Notes: generated from the sequence alone by a model not told the origin. DNA of 64,000 bases from JABDJL01 sp963664065 (GCA_963664065.1 OY760942.1:558001-622000); one strand, 5' to 3'; positions 34,016 to 44,178 are shown, counted from the first letter of the stretch. Program-made: numbers and translations.

Positions 34016-36178
34016 CTAAAACCTGAATGTATACGTTCCCTTCACTACTGATTCCTGCAAATTGCTGTGAAAGCGATCATCCAGGTCGCGCAGCATGTTA
34101 CGGCTCCACACCACGTACAGGTCGCTACCACGCGAAGGGTGAAACCTCAGTCTCAGGTTGATCCCCAGTTCTTCCGAAATATTGTCGAACTGAAAAAGCG
34201 GTGTAAATGACCATTGTTTGTTAAACGCAATTTGAGACTTCAAGGACATAACATGGGCTGTAAATTCACCGCTAGGCAAGCTGACTTTGTTGTTTTCATA
34301 TTCCACCTCAAAATTGAAGCGGGCCGAAGGTTTCCACTTGATTTCAAGGGCAAGTTTTTCACGCGTGCCGTCCAGAAAACCGCCGAATTCGATATCAGCC
34401 TCCATTTGCAACTTGCGGTAACGGGCAGTCTCGATCCTTGCACCATATCGCGTATATTCATAATCACCTGCCGGCACTTCAATCCGGCCGAACAGATCAA
34501 AACCTTCTTCGAGCAGCTCCCGTTCGCGCCTTACGAAAATAGTAATCTGGTCTGATTTACGGCTAAAGGCAGACCAGGGCACAAAGGCTATGGCTTCGGT
34601 CAATTCCGAGTTGAATGTAGATACAATTCGACGAACAGAGATTTGCTGGCCGTGAAACTGCCAGTATGTTCCCTGTTTTCGGTTGCGATGACGGTAGTTA
34701 AAGCTGTAGTCCCTGATTCCGGTGCGGTTGACAAAACCCATGGCCGGGTCGAAATCTTTTCCGAACTGGTAAATCCGGGCATCGAGCCTGTGAATATCAT
34801 TGGGCAAAAGGGCATGAATTCCCCATGCATCATTATCATCACCGGCAAGATCCTCGCCGGGAATTGGATCATTATTTGATTGCAGGTACCAGATCTCGCC
34901 CTGGAAAATCTGGTCCCCCAGGAAATGGCTGTTGCGATAGCGAAAATCTACGCCCGAGGTGCGGGCAGTTCTTTCATTTTGCGGGTCTCCATCGGTGATC
35001 ATAAAGCCCAGGCTTGATTCTTCAAAGACATTAGCCACTGCGCGGCCAACGAACAGGTTCCTGCGACCTAATTGGGCGCTACTTTCCTGCTGCACACCCA
35101 AGAAGCCGACATTCCAGCCACCAACACGACCGGCGAGCTTGGCACCCGCATTCAGGTTCAGGGGATCGCCTTCGCCACTCAGACCGATGGTCCGGGAGAA
35201 AAACGGCCGGCCGTTGAATACCAGTTTGGCGAACTCGAAAATACCGGCATCCTGTAGAAAGAAATCACGCTTTTCCGGAAAAAACAGGGAAAAGCGGGTC
35301 AGGTTTACCTGTCGATTGTCCACCTCGGTGGCGGAAAAATCCGTGTTCAGAGTCAATTTGACCGTTAACGAAGGCGTGATGCGATAAGTAGCATCCAAAG
35401 AGGGTTCAAAGCTACTGTCATCCTGCCCGGAAACAAAATCCTGTTGATTCTTGATTGAGACCGAGGGTACCAGGTCCAGACCCAGGCCCTGCTCCAGACC
35501 CTGAATTCCTTCCAATGTGCCACCGGCGGATGGGGCCGCCATGATTTCCTGCAGGCCCTGGGAAGACCAGGCCAATCGTTCCTGGGTTTGTTTGAGATCG
35601 CGGAGCACATTGAAACCCCAGTCTTTGTCTTGCGGGTCAAACGATACTGTTGAGAAAGGGATTTTGAATTCAACACTCCAGCCGGTGTCATCCTTCGAAG
35701 TTTCTACGCTCCAGACACCTGTCCACTCGTTGATTCGCTGGCTGTTATTTTCCAGCAGGGCGTCACCCTGGATACCATGGGCATTGGATTCGAATATGTA
35801 ACCATTCCGCCGGCTCATGAACGGGTCTAGCATAATGATCAACCGGTCTTCAAGGTAGACACGCTGCTGAGGAGTCATGGTGTTGGCTGTCAGCATGCTC
35901 ATGTCGGAATAATGCAGACGACCGGCGACATAAAGGTTTTCTGAGTCATAAAGCACCCACACCTCCGTACGCACCGTTGGCTTTCCGAATTCCTCAGGGG
36001 CAAGTTGATGGAAATCGGTAATCAGGGGCGCGTACTGCCAGACTTCGTCATCGAGTATGCCGTCTATGACGGGCGGGGTTTGGGCTACCACGGCTTTAAT
36101 CGATTTGCCGCTGTATTGCCCTTGTACAGGAAAGGTAGCGAAAAGGGAAAGTACCGTGATTAAGGTGCGAATATTCAA
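34016..36178 (-). CDS. DUF5916 outer-membrane protein with N-terminal CBM9-like domain
   Basis: About 720 residues if translation starts at the TTG at 36176-36178, which gives a clean signal peptide (NIRTLITVLSLFATFPVQG). The frame is open upstream to 36400, but the added residues look non-coding and no strong ribosome-binding site marks any start. After the signal comes a CBM9/DOMON-like module (APPVIDGILDDEVWQ-type: TPPVIDGILDDEVWQ...VRTEVWVLYDSENLYVAGRL). The long DUF5916 region follows (VNLTRFSLFFPEKRDFFLQDAGIFEFA), ending in beta strands with terminal Phe (YTFRF), typical of an outer-membrane beta-barrel. Function is unknown; such proteins are frequent in marine peptide and polysaccharide degraders. 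Confidence 0.83.
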   Translation of the reverse strand: MNIRTLITVLSLFATFPVQGQYSGKSIKAVVAQTPPVIDGILDDEVWQYAPLITDFHQLAPEEFGKPTVRTEVWVLYDSENLYVAGRLHYSDMSMLTANTMTPQQRVYLEDRLIIMLDPFMSRRNGYIFESNAHGIQGDALLENNSQRINEWTGVWSVETSKDDTGWSVEFKIPFSTVSFDPQDKDWGFNVLRDLKQTQERLAWSSQGLQEIMAAPSAGGTLEGIQGLEQGLGLDLVPSVSIKNQQDFVSGQDDSSFEPSLDATYRITPSLTVKLTLNTDFSATEVDNRQVNLTRFSLFFPEKRDFFLQDAGIFEFAKLVFNGRPFFSRTIGLSGEGDPLNLNAGAKLAGRVGGWNVGFLGVQQESSAQLGRRNLFVGRAVANVFEESSLGFMITDGDPQNERTARTSGVDFRYRNSHFLGDQIFQGEIWYLQSNNDPIPGEDLAGDDNDAWGIHALLPNDIHRLDARIYQFGKDFDPAMGFVNRTGIRDYSFNYRHRNRKQGTYWQFHGQQISVRRIVSTFNSELTEAIAFVPWSAFSRKSDQITIFVRRERELLEEGFDLFGRIEVPAGDYEYTRYGARIETARYRKLQMEADIEFGGFLDGTREKLALEIKWKPSARFNFEVEYENNKVSLPSGEFTAHVMSLKSQIAFNKQWSFTPLFQFDNISEELGINLRLRFHPSRGSDLYVVWSRNMLRDLDDRFHSNLQESVVKGTYTFRF

Positions 36179-36463
36179 ACAGGGGAAAACCCTTTTGTGA
36201 GAGATTAAAAAGTCCCGGACAGCGCTTGATTTCTGGCTCAGCGGCTGGGGCAAAATGTGGGTTGATCGGGCAGAATAGCCTTTTATACCCATTACAACTA
36301 CCAACCCCGGGGTGAAAGCATGCAATGTGGCCATGAAGTGAGATATAGATGGCCGGCCGGGAACAGGTAATAAAACCCTAAGCCACGTATGATTGGACAA
36401 TTAGTGTATAGACCGCAAAGCCAGTTGCAAAGGCTATTTGAGTGATAAAAAAGGACCCGGGCG
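36179..36463. other. Divergent intergenic region between DUF5916 gene and asnB
   Basis: If the DUF5916 start is at 36178, this 285-bp gap holds both promoters. I see no thr-type leader peptide (a Thr/Ile codon run) or attenuator ahead of asnB, and no other gene. GGACCCGGGCG precedes the asnB ATG. Confidence 0.4.
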
Positions 36464-38128
36464 ATGTGCTCAATTTTTGGCGTACTTGAGATCCGTCAGG
36501 ATCACGCCGCAATACGAAAAATGGCGATCAAACAATCGCGACTGATCCGGCACCGGGGGCCGGATTGGAGCGGTGTGTACGCGCATCCCCGTGCGGTGCT
36601 TGCGCATGAGCGTCTTTCAATTGTTGATGTGAACGCCGGCGCTCAACCGCTTTATTCCGAAGACGGGCGTAAAGTCCTGGCGGTCAACGGCGAGATTTAC
36701 AATCATCGCGCGCTTCGTGCCTCACTGCCCGGGACCTACCATTACAGTACCGAGTCGGACTGTGAAGTGATTTTACCCCTGTACCAACAAAAGGGCACCG
36801 GGTTCCTGAATGATTTGCAGGGCATGTTCGCATTTGTTTTATACGACGAGACCAACGACAGCTACCTGATTGCCCGGGACCCGATCGGGATTAATCCGCT
36901 TTATTACGGCTTTGATGATGTGCAGCAGTTGTATGTGGCATCCGAGATGAAAGCACTGATGGACGTTTGTGGTGAGGTGCACGAGTTTCCACCCGGCCAC
37001 TACTGGGCCAGTAGCGATGACGCCCCGGTAAAATATTATGAACGACCCTGGCTGGATTACGCCTCGGTGTCTGAAACGACCACTGAAAGTTCAGTGGTAC
37101 GTGACGCTCTGGAGAAATCGGTAATCAGTCACCTGATGACCGATGTGCCCTATGGCGTACTACTCTCCGGCGGGCTCGATTCATCCATTATTGCGGCAGT
37201 GACACAGTTGCACGCCCGCCGTCGGGTTGAGGACGATGAGCAAAGCAGAGCCTGGTGGCCACGTCTTCATTCATTTGCCATCGGCTTACCAGGCTCGCCC
37301 GACCTGGCTGCGGCACAAATTGCTGCTGATCACATCGGCACGGTTCACCATGGCTTCGAATTTACCGTGCAGGAGGGTCTGGACGTACTTGATGAAGTGG
37401 TCTATCACCTGGAAACTTACGATGTAACGACCATACGGGCGGCCACCCCCATGTTCCTGATGGCGCGCAAGATCGCCGCCATGGGCATAAAAATGGTGCT
37501 GTCCGGCGAAGGCGCTGACGAAGTCTTCGGGGGGTACCTTTATTTCCACAAAGCACCGGATGCTCGGGCCTTCCACCAAGAAACAGTGCGCAAACTCACC
37601 CGCCTACACTGGTATGACTGCCTGCGCGCCAACAAGGCCATGGCAGCCTGGGGTGTAGAAGCCCGGGTGCCGTTCCTGGACCGCGAATTTCTTGACGTCG
37701 CGATGTCGCTTAATCCGGCTGACAAGATGATCGGTCCCGGGAAAATTGAAAAGAATATTTTGCGCGAGGCTTTTGCAGACCTTCTACCGGATGAAATCAC
37801 CTGGCGACAGAAAGAGCAATTTTCTGATGGGGTTGGATACAGCTGGATTGACGGAGTGAAAGAATTTGCTGAACAACAAGTCAGCGAAAAACAGATGGTG
37901 CTTGCCGCAAGGCGTTTCACGCTCAATACACCCGAAACTCCTGAGGCTTATTATTTCCGGCGTATATTCGAATCACATTTTCCTCTTCAGTCGGCGGCTG
38001 AATCGGTTCCCGGAGGCAAGTCTGTGGCCTGCAGTTCACCCGAGGCGATTTTGTGGGACAAGAGCCTGCAGGAACTGAACGATCCTTCCGGCAGGGCCGT
38101 TCGTTCCGTGCACCGGGACGCTTACTGA
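36464..38128 (+). CDS. asnB: Asparagine synthetase B (glutamine-hydrolysing)
   Basis: 554 residues, the same length as E. coli AsnB. Cys2 after Met (MCSIFGVLEI) is the glutaminase nucleophile, followed by LIRHRGPDWSGV, LAHERLSIVD and VNGEIYNH of the class II amidotransferase domain. The synthetase domain has the PPi loop SGGLDSS at 235-241 and LSGEGADEVFGGYLYF, with MAAWGVEARVPFLDREF near the end. It converts aspartate, ATP and glutamine to asparagine. The stop overlaps the thrA start (TGATG), so aspartate-to-asparagine and aspartate-to-threonine steps are translationally linked. Confidence 0.97.
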   Translation: MCSIFGVLEIRQDHAAIRKMAIKQSRLIRHRGPDWSGVYAHPRAVLAHERLSIVDVNAGAQPLYSEDGRKVLAVNGEIYNHRALRASLPGTYHYSTESDCEVILPLYQQKGTGFLNDLQGMFAFVLYDETNDSYLIARDPIGINPLYYGFDDVQQLYVASEMKALMDVCGEVHEFPPGHYWASSDDAPVKYYERPWLDYASVSETTTESSVVRDALEKSVISHLMTDVPYGVLLSGGLDSSIIAAVTQLHARRRVEDDEQSRAWWPRLHSFAIGLPGSPDLAAAQIAADHIGTVHHGFEFTVQEGLDVLDEVVYHLETYDVTTIRAATPMFLMARKIAAMGIKMVLSGEGADEVFGGYLYFHKAPDARAFHQETVRKLTRLHWYDCLRANKAMAAWGVEARVPFLDREFLDVAMSLNPADKMIGPGKIEKNILREAFADLLPDEITWRQKEQFSDGVGYSWIDGVKEFAEQQVSEKQMVLAARRFTLNTPETPEAYYFRRIFESHFPLQSAAESVPGGKSVACSSPEAILWDKSLQELNDPSGRAVRSVHRDAY

Positions 38129-40578
38129 TGCTGGTTCAGAAATTTGGCGGAACATCACTGGCTGACCTGAAAGGCTTTCAGGCCAGTTCGGCCGTGGTGA
38201 AAAAATTTGCCAGGGATGAGCCGGTGGTAGCGGTATTTTCTGCTGTCGCAGGCGTAACTGACTTGCTGGCTGAGGCGATTGATGCGGCTCAAGCCGGCGA
38301 AGAATTCTCTCATGTACTACAACAGATAATTGAACGAGAGCGGTCGGTATTGAATGAAGTGAGAACAAGTGGTACGGAAACGCCGCTTTCGGAAGCCAAC
38401 CTGGATGACCAGGACCAGATGTTGAAATCAAGGCTGGAAGGAGTCCGTTTACTGGGAAATTGCCCGAGTGAGGTCAGGGCAGAAATTCTTGCCAGTGGTG
38501 AAGGGTTTAGTAGCCGCCTTATGGCTGACTTGCTCGCCGGTGAAGGAATCAAGGTCCGCTGGTCTGACACAGATGTTTTGCCGCCGGCGAATGAGGAATG
38601 GCTGGACTCGCTGGTGGATATCGAGGCTGCGGAAAAGCGGCTGACCGCAATCATGTCGGAAGATATCCAGGTTCTGGTACTTCCGGGATTCTATAGCCGT
38701 AACGCTGCCGGGGCCTGTCAATTGCTGGGGCGGAACGGTTCTGACTATTCCGCTGCTGCTGTTGCTGCAGCGCTAGGTGCCAGGGCCTGCCAGATATGGA
38801 AGGACATAGACGGATTCTTTACGGCAGATCCGCGGATTGTGCCGAACGCACGCTGCCTGGAAGAAGTCAGTTTTGAAGAGGCCATGGAGCTATCATTTTT
38901 CGGTGCCAAGGTCATCAGTTCCAAGGCCCTTGCGCCATTGGCGGCCGGTGAAATCCCATGTGAAGTTCGTAATACCTACAGGCCCGATGCACCAGGCACC
39001 ACGATACGAACCAAAACAAGACGCCAAAGTGCCGTACGCGGACTCTCGCTGCTTGATCATGTTGCTGCGATCACATTAGAGGGAGGGGGCATGAGGGGCC
39101 GGGTGGGTATTGCGCGCCGTGTCATGGATGCGCTGGCCAGTGAGTCCATTTCCATCTTGCTGATCGTACAAACCTCCTCTGAATACAGCATCACCTTGTG
39201 CGTACGTATGCATGAATCTAAGCGTTCTCTGAAAGCCTTGCGTGAAGAATTTCATTTTGAGCAACTGCATGAACTCATTACCGATATTTCAGTACAGACT
39301 GACCGTGCAGTGATTTCGCTGGTGGGCGATGGCATGAAGCGTAACCGTGGGATAGCGGCTCGCTTCCTCACAGCCATATCGTCTGCAGGGGTTAACGTTG
39401 AAGTGATTGCACAGGGCAGCAATGAGTGTGCAATCGCGGTCGTAGTCGCACACGATGATGCACGATCGGCAACCCGCGCATGCCATACGGCGTTTTTCAG
39501 CCACACCAGCCAGATTGACGTCATACTTCTGGGGTGCGGCAATGTCGGGTCTGCCCTGCTGGCACAAATTCACCGCCAGGAGGAAGACCTGGTCCGGAAC
39601 CACATGAAACTGAATGTTCGAGCAATCGCCAATAGTCGCAAATTACTGGTAGCCGAGGACGCAATTGACCCGGCTAACTGGCAAAACCAAATGGAGACCT
39701 CGGGTGTCGAATACAAGCCGGACGACGTGATTGCTATTCGCGGAAAACAGGGTCTTCTCAACGTCACCATTATCGACTGCACGACCAGTGAAAGCCTGGC
39801 GGGACAGTACACTCGCTTCCTGGCCAATGGTTATAACGTGGTCGCGGCCAACAAAAAGGCCAACACCTCGGACATGAGTTATTACCGGGAACTGCGTGAC
39901 CAGGCCGGACGTTCATTCAGAAAGTTCCTGTATGAAACCAATGTAGGAGCAGGCTTGCCGGTAATTGATACCCTGCATGCACTGATTCGATCCGGCGATC
40001 AACTGGATACCTTCCAGGGTGTCTTATCCGGATCCCTGTCTCAGATTTTCGGATTACTGGAAGACGGTAAGCTGTTTTCGGATGCAGTCAGGCAGGCCAT
40101 GGGCCTGGGGTTTACGGAGCCCGATCCCAGGGATGATCTTTCCGGTATGGACGTAGCGCGAAAACTACTGATAATCGCGCGTGAGGTAGGGCTGGAACTG
40201 GAACTGGATGACATAGACGTGGAGTCCGTCATTCCAGATGGCTTTGCTGCCGGAAAAACCCCGGAGGAACTGCCAACTGAGCTTGCCACACTGGACGGCG
40301 ATTTTGCACAGCGTATTCGCGAGGCCACTGAAAAAGGCGAAGTTTTGAGATACGTAGGTCGTATTGATGGCGGTCAATGCCGCGTGTCGATCGAAAGTGT
40401 GCCGCCGGACAACCCACTGGCGGCCATCCGCGATGGCGAAAACGCATTGGTCCTCCACACACGTTATTATCAACCAATTCCGCTGGTTTTGAGAGGTTAC
40501 GGGGCGGGTGCAGAAGTTACCGCGGCAGGGGTTTTTGCAGATTTGCTACGCACAGCGTGGCGTCCGCTGGATCAATAA
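38128..40578 (+). CDS. thrA: Bifunctional aspartate kinase / homoserine dehydrogenase I
   Basis: 816 residues from ATG 38128, close to E. coli ThrA. The N-terminal aspartokinase starts with VQKFGGTSLAD and has LLGRNGSDYSAAAVAAALGA and WKDIDGFFTADPRIVPNA. Two ACT-like regulatory regions lie at about 300-460 (ITLEGGGMRGRVGIARRV; ISLVGDGMKRNRGIAARF), where threonine feedback is expected. The homoserine dehydrogenase begins with the NAD(P) motif LLGCGNVGSALL near residue 469 and contains VVAANKKANT, YETNVGAGLPVI and GFTEPDPRDDLSGMDVARK. It catalyses the first and third steps from aspartate to threonine. It is the second gene in asnB-thrA-thrB-thrC. Confidence 0.97.
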   Translation: MLVQKFGGTSLADLKGFQASSAVVKKFARDEPVVAVFSAVAGVTDLLAEAIDAAQAGEEFSHVLQQIIERERSVLNEVRTSGTETPLSEANLDDQDQMLKSRLEGVRLLGNCPSEVRAEILASGEGFSSRLMADLLAGEGIKVRWSDTDVLPPANEEWLDSLVDIEAAEKRLTAIMSEDIQVLVLPGFYSRNAAGACQLLGRNGSDYSAAAVAAALGARACQIWKDIDGFFTADPRIVPNARCLEEVSFEEAMELSFFGAKVISSKALAPLAAGEIPCEVRNTYRPDAPGTTIRTKTRRQSAVRGLSLLDHVAAITLEGGGMRGRVGIARRVMDALASESISILLIVQTSSEYSITLCVRMHESKRSLKALREEFHFEQLHELITDISVQTDRAVISLVGDGMKRNRGIAARFLTAISSAGVNVEVIAQGSNECAIAVVVAHDDARSATRACHTAFFSHTSQIDVILLGCGNVGSALLAQIHRQEEDLVRNHMKLNVRAIANSRKLLVAEDAIDPANWQNQMETSGVEYKPDDVIAIRGKQGLLNVTIIDCTTSESLAGQYTRFLANGYNVVAANKKANTSDMSYYRELRDQAGRSFRKFLYETNVGAGLPVIDTLHALIRSGDQLDTFQGVLSGSLSQIFGLLEDGKLFSDAVRQAMGLGFTEPDPRDDLSGMDVARKLLIIAREVGLELELDDIDVESVIPDGFAAGKTPEELPTELATLDGDFAQRIREATEKGEVLRYVGRIDGGQCRVSIESVPPDNPLAAIRDGENALVLHTRYYQPIPLVLRGYGAGAEVTAAGVFADLLRTAWRPLDQ

Positions 40579-40629
40579 ATAAGGAAAAACATTCCAGGGA
40601 ATGAATAAAAAAACGATGAGCAAGGGAAG

Positions 40630-41580
40630 ATGAACAGGGGGTTAACCGTATACGCACCGGCAACGTCCGGGAACCTTTCGGTGGGGTTCGATGCCCTGGG
40701 CCTGGCGTTGGCACCGATTGACGGAACATTGCTGGGCGATCTCGTACACCTTAAAAACACCAACCAGCCCGAATGGGAATTGCATGTTACCGGGCCATTC
40801 GCAAACGCTCTGTCAGATGACCGGGAGGGAAATGTCGTGATGACCTGCTGCCGCAGGTTTGAAGCAGTGGCGAGAAACGTTATCGATGACGTCTTCCCAC
40901 TGGACGTTACCCTCGACAAACGATTACCGGTTGGAAGCGGGTTGGGATCAAGCGCCAGCAGTATCGTGGCTGCACTGGTGGCTCTTAACCAGTGGTATGG
41001 CCGACCACTGAACCGGCCGCAACTGCTATCGCTAATGGCTGAGGCTGAAGGCGGAATCAGTGGCGAAGTACACCTGGACAATATTGCACCCAGCCTGCTG
41101 GGCGGACTTCGATTGTGCATGCCAGGTTCTGCACAGCAGGAAGGCTTACCCTGGCCCGGGGCGTGGCAGATCGTGATTGCGTGGCCCGGTTCACGCCTCG
41201 ACACACGGGCAGCCCGCATGGTTTTGCCAGACAAATTCGATCGTCGCCTTTTGGTTGCCCACGGCGCCAAGTTTGCCCGGTTTGTTCACGCACTTCACGT
41301 GGGTGACAGCGCGCGTGCAGCGGAATGTATCACTGACCTGGTCGCTGAACCGCACCGCCAGCGCTTGCTGCCGGGTTTTGTGGCCGCTCGTGCAGCATTA
41401 CTTGGCATGGGCGCACTGGCTGTCGGGATATCAGGATCAGGCCCAACCGTTTTTTGCATTGTCAACGACAGTAAAATTGCCAGAACCGCTTCCGGCTGGC
41501 TGGCAGAAAATTACCGTGACTCCGGACGGGCTTTCGTACATATCTGCCGGGCCGATCTGGCGGGCGCCAGGAAAGTCTGA
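40630..41580 (+). CDS. thrB: Homoserine kinase
   Basis: 316 residues, GHMP kinase family. It opens with VYAPATSGNLSVGFDALGLAL and has the ATP-binding loop LPVGSGLGSSASSIVAALVAL, then HLDNIAPSLLGGLRL and a C-terminal GISGSGPTVFCIV motif. It phosphorylates homoserine for threonine synthase. It lies 51 bp after thrA and 24 bp before thrC, in the pathway order of the operon. Confidence 0.96.
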   Translation: MNRGLTVYAPATSGNLSVGFDALGLALAPIDGTLLGDLVHLKNTNQPEWELHVTGPFANALSDDREGNVVMTCCRRFEAVARNVIDDVFPLDVTLDKRLPVGSGLGSSASSIVAALVALNQWYGRPLNRPQLLSLMAEAEGGISGEVHLDNIAPSLLGGLRLCMPGSAQQEGLPWPGAWQIVIAWPGSRLDTRAARMVLPDKFDRRLLVAHGAKFARFVHALHVGDSARAAECITDLVAEPHRQRLLPGFVAARAALLGMGALAVGISGSGPTVFCIVNDSKIARTASGWLAENYRDSGRAFVHICRADLAGARKV

Positions 41581-41604
41581 AATCCTTCCTGGACGTAACC
41601 ACAC

Positions 41605-42891
41605 ATGCCGATTGTCAATATTAAACACCCGGAACAATTGGTATCGTTTCAGGAGGCAGTTGAGATGGGTATCGGCCGGGATCAGGGTCTTTTCATGCCT
41701 GAATCCCTGCAGAAATTGCATGATATTCCGTCGCTGTTGCAACTGGATTTTGTTGAGCGTAGTGCCCGGATCCTGGGGCATATTATTGGCACGGACATGA
41801 GCCAGGAATCCCTGGAATCCATCGTTTCTTCTGCTTTCAATTTTTCTTTACCGCTTGCGCAAATATCGTCCAATTGCCATGCACTCGAGTTGTTTCACGG
41901 CACTTCGCTCGCTTTCAAGGACTTCGGCGCGCGTTTTATGGCCCACTGCCTGGCTACATTCCGGACAGGTGAGAATAGCGACAGGCCGATGACCATACTC
42001 ACCGCCACTTCCGGGGATACCGGGGCAGCGGTAGCGCAGGCATTTTTTGGACAGGCGGGAATTGATGTGGTCGTGTTGTATCCAAAAGGGAGAATCACGC
42101 CGTTACAGGAAAAACTGTTTTGCACGCTGGGCGGCAATATTCGAACTTTCGCGGTAGAAGATGATTTTGATGCCTGCCAGGCGCTGGTCAAGCAGTCTTT
42201 TACCGACCCGGAATTGGTGAAAACACTGGGCCTGAACTCTGCCAATTCTATAAATATCGCGCGATTACTGGCACAGGTTTGCTATTACTTCGAAGCGCTG
42301 GCAAGACTACCTGCAGGTACCCGGCCTGTATTCAGTGTTCCTTCGGGTAATTTTGGAAACCTTACTGCATGCCTGGTGGCTTGTGCCATCGGATTGCCGG
42401 CGGTACGGGTGATCGCAGCTACCAACAGTAACGATACTGTGCCCAGGTATTTACAAACCGGTCATTGGAATCCACGGCCGACCGTCGCAACCATAACCAA
42501 TGCGATGGACGTCTCCCGGCCCAATAATTTTCATCGAATTCTGGCGCTTGCTGAGCACGAAAGCGTGGATCTGAACTCCTTATTTCTTTCTGAAGCCCTT
42601 ACGGACAATCAAACGCGGGAAGCCATAGCCGCTTTGTACGACCTGGGATACCTAGCCGATCCGCACAGCGCACTGGGCTGGCGTGTGTTACAGGATCATC
42701 TGGGTGATGACGAAACCGGTGTATTCCTGTGTACTGCCCACCCGGCAAAATTCCGCGAAGACATCGAGAACATACTCGACATGAAACTCAAACTACCGCC
42801 TGAGTTAAAGGAAGTCGCAGAAAAGAAAATATTGTCTGAGATCATACCTGGCGACTTTGGAGCATTACGATTGGCGCTGTTAGCCATGTAG
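41605..42891 (+). CDS. thrC: Threonine synthase
   Basis: 428 residues, the long gammaproteobacterial ThrC type. The PLP lysine is in FHGTSLAFKDFGARFMAH (Lys near residue 108). Next come TATSGDTGAAVAQAFFG, VLYPKGRITPLQEKLFCTLGGN and VPSGNFGNLTACLVA, which bind phosphate and PLP. It converts O-phosphohomoserine to threonine. It ends the asnB-thrABC run; its TAG stop lies at the edge of a dispersed palindrome, and a strong terminator follows about 190 bp later. Confidence 0.97.
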   Translation: MPIVNIKHPEQLVSFQEAVEMGIGRDQGLFMPESLQKLHDIPSLLQLDFVERSARILGHIIGTDMSQESLESIVSSAFNFSLPLAQISSNCHALELFHGTSLAFKDFGARFMAHCLATFRTGENSDRPMTILTATSGDTGAAVAQAFFGQAGIDVVVLYPKGRITPLQEKLFCTLGGNIRTFAVEDDFDACQALVKQSFTDPELVKTLGLNSANSINIARLLAQVCYYFEALARLPAGTRPVFSVPSGNFGNLTACLVACAIGLPAVRVIAATNSNDTVPRYLQTGHWNPRPTVATITNAMDVSRPNNFHRILALAEHESVDLNSLFLSEALTDNQTREAIAALYDLGYLADPHSALGWRVLQDHLGDDETGVFLCTAHPAKFREDIENILDMKLKLPPELKEVAEKKILSEIIPGDFGALRLALLAM

Positions 42892-42921
42892 GCTCGAAGA
42901 ATTCATCCATGAATGCTACGG
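42888..42921. repeat. Dispersed palindrome, second copy of the 22390 type
   Basis: GGCTCGAAGAATTCATCCAT continuing to GAATGCTACGG. It differs from the 22390-22420 copy only at the stem base (AAGAATTC versus AAGCATTC). It overlaps the last bases of thrC. Confidence 0.75.
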
Positions 42922-43081
42922 ACACAAAAACAGTTCCCGGCTTCTCTTCTGAATCCGCGTGCATGAATTCTGGTATTTGACTGATCACAGGTGCAACCAC
43001 CTCCAACTTTTCTCAGGCCGAACGGTAGTTATTAATGGTAGTTACTTAACTGTTGGTTTTTATCTCTCACAGAAGACTATT

Positions 43082-43110
43082 AGCCCCGGTTTTACCGGGG
43101 CTTCTTTTTT
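43082..43110 (+). terminator. Intrinsic terminator after asnB-thrABC
   Basis: Stem AGCCCCGGT / ACCGGGGCT with a short TTT loop, then TTCTTTTTT. It sits about 190 bp downstream of thrC on the same strand, and no gene lies between them. Confidence 0.9.
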
Positions 43111-43155
43111 GACTGGCTCTTTTGCTTTGTAGCGGTATTGCAGGGATCTTATACC

Positions 43156-43650
43156 TTAGGCTCCGCTTATCCATTGGCTAAGCACAAATATCCCCACCAT
43201 CAGGAAAGCTATGGCCAGCTTGGCGGCAGCACCGAGAACCACGCCAATCCATGCACCATAGCCGGAACGGCTTGCCTCGTGAACACTACGGCCAACGCTG
43301 ATTTCGGCGACGACGGCACCTACGAAAGGGCCTAGAATTATTCCGGGAATACCGAAGAAAATTCCGACAATAGCGCCAAAGGCGGCACCCCAAAACGCAC
43401 GTTGACTGGCACCCAGTCGTTTGGCACCCATGGCGGCAGCAAGAAAATCAATCAGCCAGGAAAGCACGGTTAAAGCGCCCAGGATACCGACGGTTGTCCA
43501 GCCGACCTGGTTGAAATCACCCGCCCATGCCGCAAGCAGCAGGCCGGCAAAAACCAACGGCACACCTGGCAAAGCAGGAAAGATGGTACCGACGAGGCCG
43601 CCGACCACGATCAGGGCTGCCAGCACCCACCAAAGAATTGTCCAATCCAT
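43156..43650 (-). CDS. DUF456-family membrane protein
   Basis: 164 residues with four to five hydrophobic helices. IVVGGLVGTIFPALPGVPLVFAG and the glycine-rich AAFGAIVGIFFGIPGIILGPFVGAVVAE are the hallmark repeats of DUF456 small-residue membrane proteins. Function is unknown. It converges with the thr operon terminator and diverges from the ACT-domain gene. Confidence 0.9.
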   Translation of the reverse strand: MDWTILWWVLAALIVVGGLVGTIFPALPGVPLVFAGLLLAAWAGDFNQVGWTTVGILGALTVLSWLIDFLAAAMGAKRLGASQRAFWGAAFGAIVGIFFGIPGIILGPFVGAVVAEISVGRSVHEASRSGYGAWIGVVLGAAAKLAIAFLMVGIFVLSQWISGA

Positions 43651-43738
43651 AAAACTTCAATGGGGTCGGGATATGTGTTTTAAAAGTCAAGTCTGGGGAT
43701 ATAATTCAAATTTGCCATCATGAATTTGTGAGCAAAGC

Positions 43739-44128
43739 ATGAAAAGCCTGACCATCATTCAGGAGACCCGTGCCGGGATGCTGGCGGAGATCACCACGCT
43801 CCTGGAGCGCCACAAGATTGATCTTCGCGGCATTGGCGGCAGCACTGTCGGCTCCCTGGCCGTGATTAACCTGACGGTAGAACGGGGCCAGACCTGCTTC
43901 GACATCCTCACTGAAGCTGGTTTCAAGGTATTTGCCAACGAACAAATCCTGATTCGTGTGAAAGACAAGCCTGGAGCGCTTGCTGAAATTTCACGCCAGC
44001 TTGCAAATGTGCAGATAGACATACAAAGCGTTCACGTGGTCGGCCACGAAGGCGAAATGGCTATAGTGGCACTGGCTACGGAAAACGACTTCAGCGCCCG
44101 ACAGATACTGCTGGACATTCTGGTTTGA
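43739..44128 (+). CDS. Tandem ACT-domain protein
   Basis: 129 residues made of two ACT domains: residues 1-65 (SLTIIQETRAGMLAEITTLLERHKIDLRGI) and 68-129 (ILIRVKDKPGALAEISRQLANVQIDIQSVHVVG). ACT domains bind amino acids and regulate enzymes. The second domain has the standard KDKPGALAEI loop, while the first has ETRAGMLAEI. No catalytic or DNA-binding part is present. It may be a stand-alone amino-acid sensor; the thr operon is 850 bp away, but no functional link is shown. Confidence 0.85.
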   Translation: MKSLTIIQETRAGMLAEITTLLERHKIDLRGIGGSTVGSLAVINLTVERGQTCFDILTEAGFKVFANEQILIRVKDKPGALAEISRQLANVQIDIQSVHVVGHEGEMAIVALATENDFSARQILLDILV

Positions 44129-44178
44129 GCTTACAGTCCGCCTGCCAGGCAATCCAACCAAAAACAAGAGCAATAAGC

